Assembly (NCBI RefSeq): GCF_007746075.1
Contig: NZ_CP036339.1
Coordinates: 2,490,885 to 2,554,884, forward strand
Source: Lacipirellula limnantheis
GTDB taxonomy: Bacteria; Planctomycetota; Planctomycetia; Pirellulales; Lacipirellulaceae
Length of the DNA: 64,000 nucleotides
Reading direction: 5' to 3'
Of the stretch, positions 52,653 through 61,200 are shown piece after piece; position 1 is the stretch's first letter; each line of letters starts with the position of its first letter. A program made the translations under genes and the position numbers. The notes beneath the pieces are model-generated. The model was not told where the DNA came from, searched no databases, and saw nothing but the letters and a program-made list of their open reading frames with translations.

Positions 52653-52690
52653 GCGTCGGCCCGTCGCTTGCGGCGGGCCGACGCCCATTT
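52653..52690 (+). terminator. Terminator after the all3515-like gene
   Basis: GCGTCGGCCCG (52653-52663) pairs with CGGGCCGACGC (52674-52684) and is followed by CCATTTTATTG. The 11-bp perfect stem makes it a good intrinsic terminator despite the broken T-run. It separates the following DUF1559-lipoprotein pair as an independent unit. Confidence 0.65.
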
Positions 52691-52814
52691 TATTGACGCG
52701 ATCCATCCAGATCGCTGTCCGAAATGGCCAACGTCGATTAATCAATTGTTATACTAAACGTAGAGTATGCTGCGCTGCTTGAGTCATCTCCCAAGTCTCC
52801 AAGGGGCACGGACA

Positions 52815-53837
52815 ATGCGTATGACGAACCGGTCTGCCGTCGCCTTTACGCTGGTTGAACTGCTAGTTGTCATCGCCATCATTGGGTTGCTCATTGGACT
52901 GCTGCTGCCAGCGGCGCAGTCGGCGCGCGAAGCGTCACGCCGTGCCGACTGTATGTCCCGATTGCGGCAAATCGGACTCGCGTCGACCAATCACCACGAT
53001 GCCGTCGGAGCTTTTCCGCCGGCGCGGCTCCGATCGCGCGTCTGGGATTGGGAAGAGGGGGCCTGCGATTCCTCCCAGCCTTCGTGGCTCGTGCGAATTT
53101 TGCCATACGTCGAACAAGCGAACTCGGCGAGGCAGTGGAGTCTTTACGGCCGTTTCGAAGATCATCTGCCCGAGGTCCGCGAGTCGTCGCCCGCGATCTT
53201 TAGTTGCCCCGGACGACGTTCATCGAGCGATGCGGTCATCCCATCGCAAAGGATGGAGACGAAGGTGACGTATCCTTGCGGCTGCATGGGCAGCGAGGTC
53301 GTCAATCTCGTCAGTGGCGCCGTGGGCGACTATGCGGGCAATCATGGCGATTACACTGGAGGATCTTACGGTCTGCTGACCGATTACTGGCGCGGTGGTA
53401 ATGGCACGGGGATCATTATATCGAGTCGGCCGAAATGCCGTGCTGGCGAGCCGGCCGGCTGGCTCGATAAGGTGCGCTACAAGGATGTCGTCGACGGCGG
53501 CAGCAATACGTTCCTCGCCGGAGAGATGCACATTCCGCGAGGTCGGGTCGCCCAGGTGCCGGAGAACGGTCCGATGTACAACGGCAAGGATCTCACTGCC
53601 TTTGCACGCATCGGCGGGCCGAGCATTCCGCTGGCGCGCGGTCCCGAAGTCGACTGGCTGCCAAACATGGGATTCGGCAGTTGGCACCCCGGCATCTGCC
53701 CGTTTGTGCTTGCCGACGGTTCGGTGCGCACCGTCGACAACGAAATAGACACCGTGGCCCTCCAGAGTCTTTGTCATCGCTTCGATGGCGAAGGCCTTGA
53801 AGAAGATAACGTCACGCCGATCTGGGGCGTCTATTAG
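52815..53837 (+). CDS. DUF1559 pseudopilin-like protein (second copy)
   Basis: 340 residues from ATG 52815 (AAGGGG 9 bases upstream). The leader [20 protein letters not shown] is the prepilin-type cleavage and helix region. MSRLRQIGLASTNHHDAVGA is the family's second helix. GGSNTFLAGEMHIPRG and SWHPGICPFVLADGSVRTVD carry the H-X(9-10)-DG motif. It is full-length for the family, unlike the first copy. The TAG stop is one base before the ATG of the next gene, so the two are co-translated. A TATACT -10-like box lies at 52750-52755 without a clear -35 box. Confidence 0.9.
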   Translation: MRMTNRSAVAFTLVELLVVIAIIGLLIGLLLPAAQSAREASRRADCMSRLRQIGLASTNHHDAVGAFPPARLRSRVWDWEEGACDSSQPSWLVRILPYVEQANSARQWSLYGRFEDHLPEVRESSPAIFSCPGRRSSSDAVIPSQRMETKVTYPCGCMGSEVVNLVSGAVGDYAGNHGDYTGGSYGLLTDYWRGGNGTGIIISSRPKCRAGEPAGWLDKVRYKDVVDGGSNTFLAGEMHIPRGRVAQVPENGPMYNGKDLTAFARIGGPSIPLARGPEVDWLPNMGFGSWHPGICPFVLADGSVRTVDNEIDTVALQSLCHRFDGEGLEEDNVTPIWGVY

Positions 53838-53838
53838 G

Positions 53839-54300
53839 ATGAACGCCTATTCCGTACAACTTACGTCGCGCCTCGTGGCTGCGCTGTCGTTCGCGGCGAT
53901 CGCTCTCGTTGCAGGCTGCGGCGAGCCGCGCATCCCGACCTACCCCGTCGAGGGTAGCGTGAAGTTCGACACCGGCGAACCGGTCCCCAGCGGCATGGTC
54001 GAGTTTCGACCGCGAGGCGAAGGGCCGATTGCCTGCGGCAAGCTCGATCAATTCGGTCGATTCACCCTCCGCACTTTCGCGACGGACGACGGGGCCGTCG
54101 CCGGAAAGCATCAAGTCGTCGTTGTGCAGCATCTGCCGCCGCAGTCTGGCCCCAAGGCGCCCGACGAACATGCCGAACATCAGTCGGTGCTGGTGGCCCC
54201 AGAGTTCGCCTCCTATGCCACGTCGGGCCTCTCGGCGGCAATTAAGCCGAGCGACGAAAACGAGGTATCGCTCATCGTCCGCCGAATGTCGCGGCCCTAG
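53839..54300 (+). CDS. Lipoprotein with carboxypeptidase-regulatory-like domain
   Basis: A 153-residue lipoprotein (SFAAIALVAGC lipobox). The mature part is a small beta-sandwich of the type often found beside DUF1559 genes in planctomycetes: VEGSVKFDTGEPVPSGMVEF, FGRFTLRTFATDDGAVAGKH and the later QVVVVQHLPP. The start codon follows the previous stop after one base (TAGGATG), so the genes form a coupled pair. It is probably an accessory surface component of the pseudopilin-like protein; its role is unproven. Confidence 0.82.
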   Translation: MNAYSVQLTSRLVAALSFAAIALVAGCGEPRIPTYPVEGSVKFDTGEPVPSGMVEFRPRGEGPIACGKLDQFGRFTLRTFATDDGAVAGKHQVVVVQHLPPQSGPKAPDEHAEHQSVLVAPEFASYATSGLSAAIKPSDENEVSLIVRRMSRP

Positions 54301-54385
54301 CGAAGTTGACGGCAGTCTGGTAGCCTGTCGCCAGCGCGTGAGCGATAGCGACTCCGCACTTTTCATGACTCGATCGGACGGCACG

Positions 54386-54934
54386 ATGACCACAGCCATC
54401 GCAGGAGTTGCTCCCGCTACCGAGCGCGAGGTCACCATCATGTCGGTTTGGCCGACCCTTGGCGCCACCGCCTATGGCCGTTGGTGGGGACGTCGATTCG
54501 AGAACCAGATTGGGATCACGATCCTTGGCATCCCGCTGACCATCGGGCGGCTGATGGCCCTTGTCTCGATTCCATTTATCCTGCCGCTCTACTTTCACAT
54601 GCTCATTCCGAAGCTGCCGCTGGTAGTCTTCGGCATTCCTAATCCCGCCTGTCGGCGGTACCGGTTAACGAACAAGCGAGTCATCGTCGAGCAACCATTT
54701 GGCGGCGGCGAACAGCAGGCCGTGTCGCTCGACCGGTTCGATTCGGTAACGCTGGAAGTCTTGCCGGGCCAAGCTTGGTACCCGGCCGGCGACTTGGTTT
54801 TTCGCAACGGCCAGATCGAAACGCTGCGCCTCTCCGGCGTACCGCACCCCGAACCGTTCCGGCAGACCTGCCTGAAAGCCCGCCAAGGGTTCGCTGGCGT
54901 GCAGCAGGCGCGTGCCATGGGGTTTGCCGGCTAG
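54386..54934 (+). CDS. Membrane protein with bacterial PH-like domain
   Basis: 182 residues (ATG 54386; 54365 would add seven). Around residues 45-85 two adjacent membrane segments (IGITILGIPLTIGRLMALV and SIPFILPLYFHMLIPKLPL) are followed by a PH-like beta domain (CRRYRLTNKRVIVEQPFGGG, VSLDRFDSVTLEVLPGQAWY and the strand AGDLVFRNGQIETLRL). This design matches the YdbS/DUF304-type PH domain proteins of unknown role. It is separate from the upstream lipoprotein gene by 85 bases. Confidence 0.72.
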   Translation: MTTAIAGVAPATEREVTIMSVWPTLGATAYGRWWGRRFENQIGITILGIPLTIGRLMALVSIPFILPLYFHMLIPKLPLVVFGIPNPACRRYRLTNKRVIVEQPFGGGEQQAVSLDRFDSVTLEVLPGQAWYPAGDLVFRNGQIETLRLSGVPHPEPFRQTCLKARQGFAGVQQARAMGFAG

Positions 54935-55156
54935 CGCTGCTTCGCCGCGATCGGCATCGGCGTTCCCTCATGTGAAGTTTCCGACCGGCGCCGGTTGTAG
55001 CGACCACGAAATCACTGCCGGAATCGCCGCACGCGACCGTCGTATCAGCGCGGCCCGCCGCCGAAGTTTCTCGCCGCTTCGCCAGTTGGCGTCGACCGAT
55101 GTAACTCTGGTTTCGCACCGTCCCAACAGAGGGGGACCAGAGCGAGCGGAGGCAAC

Positions 55157-55645
55157 ATGCGCGGCATCGCGGTTCGAACGGCGGGGGCACTGGCAATCGG
55201 TCTGATCGCCGCGGGAATCGCAGGCGCCGAGGACGTCCCGCGCACGGCCAGCCTGACGACCGCGGCGACGCCGCTGCTGCGGCACGGGGTGTTCCGGTTC
55301 GCCAGCTACCCCGATGCGTGGACCGCGGCGCAAGAGTCGAATCGGCCGATTCTAGTTTACGCAACCGCGCCAAACTGTCCCCACTGCGTTCGCATGATCA
55401 ACGAAACCTTTGCGGCCTCGCCCGTAAAGCGTTTGGCCGTCGAATCCTTTGAGACGGTTTACGTCGACCGTGCCGAACAACCCGATTTGGCCGCCAAACT
55501 CAAGATTCGCTACTTCCCAACGACGATTGTCGTCGCCCCCAACAATCAGGTGCTCGACGTGATTGAAGGTTACGTCGACGCGCCCACGCTCAATCAGCGA
55601 CTGAAGACGTCGTTCGCCGCCCACCAAAACGCCACTCGGAAGTAA
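55157..55645 (+). CDS. Exported thioredoxin-fold protein
   Basis: 162 residues with a signal peptide (cleavage near AGIAGAED). GGAGG lies 4-5 bases before the ATG, so the start is solid. The redox motif is YATAPNCPHCVRM (Cys-Pro-His-Cys, DsbA-like loop), followed by IRYFPTTIVVAPNNQVLDVI with the cis-Pro strand. It is likely a periplasmic thiol-disulfide exchange protein. The neighbours are unrelated. Confidence 0.85.
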   Translation: MRGIAVRTAGALAIGLIAAGIAGAEDVPRTASLTTAATPLLRHGVFRFASYPDAWTAAQESNRPILVYATAPNCPHCVRMINETFAASPVKRLAVESFETVYVDRAEQPDLAAKLKIRYFPTTIVVAPNNQVLDVIEGYVDAPTLNQRLKTSFAAHQNATRK

Positions 55646-55737
55646 CAGCGGACGACTTGTTGAGCGCGTCGCGCAGGGCCTCTTCCGGCCGGGAGCCGAT
55701 GCCTTTGCGCCACTCGGAAAGCCGTGCGCGGCAAGAG

Positions 55738-56706
55738 CTACACCAGCGTCAGTTCGCGCCGGTGCGCCCCATCCAGCGGTCTGACGCAATTCGGGAACTC
55801 CAGATCGACCTCAAACGTAATCGGGTACTTGTACCCTTGCGGCGGAACTGGTTTGAGTCCCGGCGCCCGTCGGCATGCGCGCAGTGCGAATTCCTTCAGC
55901 GCAGGCCGCCAGCCATCGAGTTCGGTCCGTCGCCAGCTGCCTCCGAGTAACTCGCGGAAGTGCCGATTCGCTAGATAGACGTTGTTGCGGCGCGCCGCTC
56001 GCGGCGTCATGTGTTCGGTCGAGAGCGACACGTTCAGCCCCTCGGTGTTCACCACGCGATGGGGCGTATGTTGCGGCCAAGTGATCATCTCTCCCGGCTC
56101 CAAGTCGTGCACCACGGCGAGCTCGTCCCACTCGCGGCGGAAATCCAGCTCCTCGCTCTTTTCCCCGCACAGGACTCCTTCAATCGTCTCGTCGCTGACG
56201 ATGCTCGACTCCAGCGGATAGGCCCAGACCCGCTTCTTCCCACGCAAGTGCCACAGCATGTTCGCTGGGCAGTCGAGGTGATAGTAGACCATCGCCTCCG
56301 GCGACGAAATCAGCAGGTTCGCCGAATGATTGTACGTGACGAGCCCGGGGCAGGTCCGTTCCAGGTCGTCATAGAGGGCGAGCACCAGCTCGGCGTATTC
56401 GGGGTGATGATCCATCACGCGGCGGATGTTCAGCCAAATGCGTCCCTTGCGAGCCGCTTCAAGCAATTGCGTCGAATCGAGATTCCCGGCGCGACCTTCT
56501 TGCCAATCCTGACGGCGCGTCGGATCGGTCCCCATCGTGTTGATGCCCAAGTCACGCCGCGGATGGCGGTCAAGCAGGTCGACCAACTGATCGTCGCCGA
56601 ACAGCTCCAGCTGATTCAGCCGATGCTGGGCGACGAAGATGTTGCGCTCCATGCGCGCGGCCTGTTCCGGGGTCCAGTTCTCGAGCAGCTTCAAGTGGTT
56701 GGCCAT
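55738..56706 (-). CDS. JmjC-like cupin protein
   Basis: The 322-residue protein has a double-stranded beta-helix of the cupin/JmjC type. Putative iron ligands are the His and Asp in MVYYHLDCPANMLWHLRGKK (about 142-161) and His in MITWPQHTPHRVVNTEG (about 210-226). The lid and strand pattern resemble Fe(II)/2-oxoglutarate oxygenases (JmjC or aspartyl hydroxylase). The N-terminal 130 residues are helical. The likely role is hydroxylation or demethylation of an unknown substrate, or a bystander transcription-factor-like role. Confidence 0.72.
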   Translation of the reverse strand: MANHLKLLENWTPEQAARMERNIFVAQHRLNQLELFGDDQLVDLLDRHPRRDLGINTMGTDPTRRQDWQEGRAGNLDSTQLLEAARKGRIWLNIRRVMDHHPEYAELVLALYDDLERTCPGLVTYNHSANLLISSPEAMVYYHLDCPANMLWHLRGKKRVWAYPLESSIVSDETIEGVLCGEKSEELDFRREWDELAVVHDLEPGEMITWPQHTPHRVVNTEGLNVSLSTEHMTPRAARRNNVYLANRHFRELLGGSWRRTELDGWRPALKEFALRACRRAPGLKPVPPQGYKYPITFEVDLEFPNCVRPLDGAHRRELTLV

Positions 56707-56990
56707 CAGGAGAATTCCATGTAAGAGAAGCGACGGGTCGAACCATCCCCGCGGAGGCGTCGCGCCGTCGGAGAAAGCCTAGGTCGCCGCAGCGCCCAAG
56801 CCGCGACGATCAGTACGCAGCCGAAATCGAATGGACCGCGCCAAAGGGGACTGACAGGTCCAGCCCCTACAACCGGACCGCGGCAGAAGCCCCTTGTCGC
56901 GCCAAGCAGCTGCAGGGACGCGCCCTCCGGTCCGTAGCGCCAATTCGCTTGCTACTGCCCATCCGGTTCACGAAGTCCCGCTAGCGGTCG

Positions 56991-57989
56991 CTACTGAAAC
57001 AGCCGCTTCGCCGCGGCGGGCCCGCGAGCCTCGATGGCCGCGTTGATCTCCGCCAACTCAGCGCTCGACAGTCGCCACCCCATCGCGGCCGCAGTTTCCT
57101 CGATCTGCCACGCGCGCTTGGCCCCGCATAATGCGGTAGTGATGCCGGGCTGACTAATGGTCCAGTTGACTGCCACCTGGGCGACCGTTCGCCCCAGTCG
57201 AGTTGCGATCTCGCGAAGTTTGGCGACGAACGCCTGGTTCCGCTCGAACTCTTCGCCCTGATACATCGGGTAACTCTTGCGATTGTCCCCCGCCGCCAAC
57301 TCCGTTTCCGTCCCGATCCTGCCCGCGAGCAATCCCTTCATCAGCGGCCAATAGGCCGCCACGGAGATCCCCTCGGCCAGGCACCAGGGAATGGTTTCCT
57401 TCTCGATGTCACGCTGCAGCATGTTGTACGGCAGCTGCACGGCGCTCAGCGGGCAGACGGCATGAAATTCTTGCAACTGCACGAGGGTGCAGTTCGAGGC
57501 CCCCGCGGTCAGCGTCTTTCCCGCATCGATCAGCCGCTGGATCGCTCCGGCCGAGTCGCCCACGGGCACGTGCGGATCGGGCGAGTGAAGATAGTACAGT
57601 TCCACATGATCGACGCCGAGTCTTTCAAGGCTTTCGTCGCACTCGCGCAGCAGCGTCTCCGGCCGTGCATCTTGCGCTTGCTTGCCATCGGCGCCGTAGT
57701 GGATGCCGCCCTTCGTGGCGATGATCGCTTCCTCGCGCGCATGCCCTTCAAGCGCCCGCCGAATGAGCCGCTCGCTCTCGCCATGGGGGCCGTAGCAGTA
57801 GGCCGTGTCGAGGAAGTTGGCCCCTGCCGCGAGGCTCGCCCGCACCGTGGCGATGCTATCAGCGTCGTTAACGTCGAGCGACGTCACCCCCGCGATCGGC
57901 CAGCAGCCAAGCGACACCGACGAGACTTCAATGGAGGAGCGTCCGAGACGACGGCGGTCGGCAGTTGGATCAGAAGTCGAGATATTCAT
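56991..57989 (-). CDS. Aldo/keto reductase
   Basis: The 332-residue NADPH-dependent (beta/alpha)8 reductase starts at ATG 57989 (MNISTSDPTADRRRLGRSSI). The catalytic tetrad is visible: Asp and Tyr in NFLDTAYCYGPHGESERLI, Lys in EEAIIATKGGIHYG, and His in VELYYLHSPDPH. SAVQLPYNMLQRDIEKETIP is the substrate-side stretch. The cofactor site is GITTALCGAKRAWQIEE. It is of the YajO/Mgr type. Substrate unknown; it is transcribed away from the large membrane gene. Confidence 0.92.
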   Translation of the reverse strand: MNISTSDPTADRRRLGRSSIEVSSVSLGCWPIAGVTSLDVNDADSIATVRASLAAGANFLDTAYCYGPHGESERLIRRALEGHAREEAIIATKGGIHYGADGKQAQDARPETLLRECDESLERLGVDHVELYYLHSPDPHVPVGDSAGAIQRLIDAGKTLTAGASNCTLVQLQEFHAVCPLSAVQLPYNMLQRDIEKETIPWCLAEGISVAAYWPLMKGLLAGRIGTETELAAGDNRKSYPMYQGEEFERNQAFVAKLREIATRLGRTVAQVAVNWTISQPGITTALCGAKRAWQIEETAAAMGWRLSSAELAEINAAIEARGPAAAKRLFQ

Positions 57990-58223
57990 CGGTAACTCGC
58001 TGGGTATAGCGCTAGCAATCGAACCGTGCAAGCATCACAGGATATCGTTGCGGACGGCCTATTGGCAAATCGCGGCGCTGTTGCGGGGCCGAGGCCACGC
58101 TAGCGGATTGCTCTTGACTGCTCATGGCGCTCGTCCGCTACACTCCGCGAGATTTTTTTCGACGTCCCGGCGTGCTGCGCGCTCGCCGATCATCCCTGTT
58201 TCACCATCGCGGCGACGCCACTT

Positions 58224-61200
58224 ATGGGTTTGCAACTCATCTCGTTACTGGCCGACGTCGACGTCGAATCGGGTCGGGCCTCGTCCGTGCTCGTCATCGT
58301 CGCCATCGGCATCCTGTTCGCAGCCGGCGCCGCCAAGTGCGGCATCATCATGCTGCGACCCGAAGCCAATAAGCTGTGCGTCGGTTCCCTTGCCGCACTG
58401 TTGCTGACCTTCACGTACTACTGCGGCGCTACCTTGACGCAGTTCCTTTTCGAGCCCCCTCAATGGCTGATCGTCGCCAGCCATTTGCTCGGCACGCTGG
58501 CGATGTTGTTCGCCTGGACGATGGCGGTGCTCGGCCTGATCGATTACCGTCGTCACAAGGAATCCTATAACCAGGGCCGCGTCCAGGCATGGATCGCGCT
58601 CATGGTTTCTAGCATCCCCGTGCTCCTCGCTGCCGTTGGGATCGCGGTCGGCTTCTTCCAAGGGCTTCGCTCTGGCCGGGAGCGCAACTCCCAGCGTTAT
58701 GCCGATGAGGAAGTTGAGTCGCGCGGCCGTGAGCGCGACCCTTCGCAACCTCCCTCGCCGGACCGAGGTTTCGGCCCAGACTCCGGCGCCGAGCCATCGG
58801 TGCGCCGTGTTTCCCATGAGGTCGCTGCCCGCGACGCCGACCCGCAACGGACGCAGCGCTTTCCGGAACTCAATTTCGAGTTCACGCCGCCCGAGCAGGG
58901 CTGGATCAAGCTCCACGCCGCCAGCATCAGTCGCGACGCCGCCGTCGCCTACACCAGCAAGTCGCCGCAGATCATTTTCTTCGTCGTGGCCGAACGTCTC
59001 GGAGCCGACGTCGACGTCGACGCTCGTGCGCTGCTTGAAGTGATCAAATCAAGCATCTATGCCAACTATGACGACGTCGACTTCGACGAACCCGTCTCGC
59101 AAACAGTCGCCGGCATCGATGGCATTAGCATCAACGCCTCCTACACCGAGGGCGCCATCGATCAGCGCCGCGCGATGTGGATCGGCGCGCAAGGCGGCTA
59201 CCTCTTCCAATTAATCGCTACCGGTCGGGCCAAGCACGCCGACCGGCTCGACGAGCGCCACGGCGAGATGCTGGCCGGCTTCCGGGTGCTCGACCAAGAG
59301 GCGGTCGTTTACTCGCAGGGGAAGACGCCGATTGCCCACTACGAGTCGGCCGAATTTGGCTACGAGATCGACTTTAGCAGCGGCGCCTGGCTGCAGGCGC
59401 CGGCTGAGCAGGAGATTCTCCCCGCGGCGGAGATCGCCGCCACGCTCAGAAATCATGCGGCCGTGGCGGTGATTCCGCTCTACCTGCCGCGCGACGACGC
59501 TCCATTGGAGAACGTCGCCGAGGCCCTCGGCGACGCCTTGCTTGACGGGCTCGAAGTTGCTGCCTGCCAGCACGTCGAAACGAAAGCCGCCAACGCGGAC
59601 GGCGTTGAAGAGATGACGTTCGCGTATCAACAGTCGGTCGCAGACGGGACGGCGGTCGACTATCGTTTTCGCCTCGTGCGACGGGGACGTCGCGCCGCCA
59701 TGGCGCTAGGACTCACCCCCAGCGAGGACGCCGACGCGCTCCAGGCCGTCGAGCGCGTCGTCGCGACGCTACAGTTCAATGACGAAGGGCAGGGGAAGAA
59801 CGCCCAGGGAAGCGAGACGCAGCGCGCCGGTCGCGGCAAGGCGCTCAATTCGCTGGGGCTCGTCTCGTTCGAGCAAAAGAACGCCGAGTTGTCGCTCGCC
59901 TGCTTCGAGGAGGCGATTGCACTCCTGCCTGGCAATGAGTCGCCGCTGCTGAATTACGCCCATGTCCTGGCCGAAACCGGCCAGCTGGAGCAGGCAGTCG
60001 CCGCCCTCGAAACTCGCCTCGACGATTACGACGAGAATCAGCGCATCAAAGAAAAACTCGCCGCGCTGTTGTTCGAATCAGGCGACGAAGAACGCTGCTG
60101 CGAAACGCTCGAACAACTAGTGCGCTCAGGATACCGCGGCGAGGAAGCGCTCATGATCCTCACCGGGGCCTACATCAAGCAGGAGAAATACGAGGCAGCG
60201 CTTGCCGCCGTCGACCAGTACCTCCAGGGAGGCGCGAATCCACAGGCGACGCAGATCAAGGCCGTGCTTCTCTCGAAGCTCGGCAAGCACGACGAAGCCA
60301 TTGCCATCCTCGAAGAAGTCCGCCGACAGCGCCCCCGCGACCCGTCCAGTGCGCTCAATCTTGCCGTTGGCTACTGCGAGGCCGAGCGCTACGACGCCGC
60401 CCTGAATCTCACGGAGCAGCTCCTCGACCAAGGCAAGTCGACCGACGAAGTCTATCTCGTCCGCGGTCGCTGCCAACTCGGCATGAAGCAGTTTCACGAT
60501 GCGAAGGAGTCGTTCGAACTTGCCCTGGCCGCCAATCCTCGCAGCGAAGATGCCAAAGAGGCGATCGCCGTCGCCTCGGCGATGTTGGGCCAAGGCAACA
60601 ACTCGATCGTCAAGACGCCGATCGATCCGGTGCCCTTGCCGGCCGAGATTGACAACCGACTTACCCAAATCCCGGATAACGACCAGGCGGCGGGAACTTT
60701 CGGCGCCTACGAAAACTATCGCGTCGTCGGCTACGAATATCGACAGGGGCAGCGCAGCCGTTGCACCACCTATCGCAAAATCAAGATCGTCGGCCAGGAG
60801 GGGATCGATCGATTCTCGACGCTGACAGTCACCTTCAACCCCCTCAACGAGAGCGTGTACGTCAATCGGCTCGCCGTCTACGACGCCGCCGGCAATCTGC
60901 TCGCCGAAGGCAACGCCAACGACTACTACGTCGCGGCCGACGACAAAAGTGAACTTGCCACGAATGATCACACGCTGACGATCCCGGTCCCGCAAATACA
61001 GCCCGGCAATACGTTGGAGTTCACCTACACCCGCGACCAGGCGGCCGTGGATGATTTCGGGTATGAAAACGTGGTGCTCACGTCGTCGATTCCGGTCCAG
61101 GCGGCCGCCGCGTTCGTCGTCGGCGACGTGGACAAACTCGCCCACACCTCCAGCGGTCCCGAACCGCGCCCAAGTGCCGACGGCGGACTCTTCTGGGGCG

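Noticed and set aside
52727..52755. Promoter before the second DUF1559 gene (TATACT)
   Set aside because: The -10-like box has no acceptable -35 partner at 16-18 bases, so no promoter is annotated.
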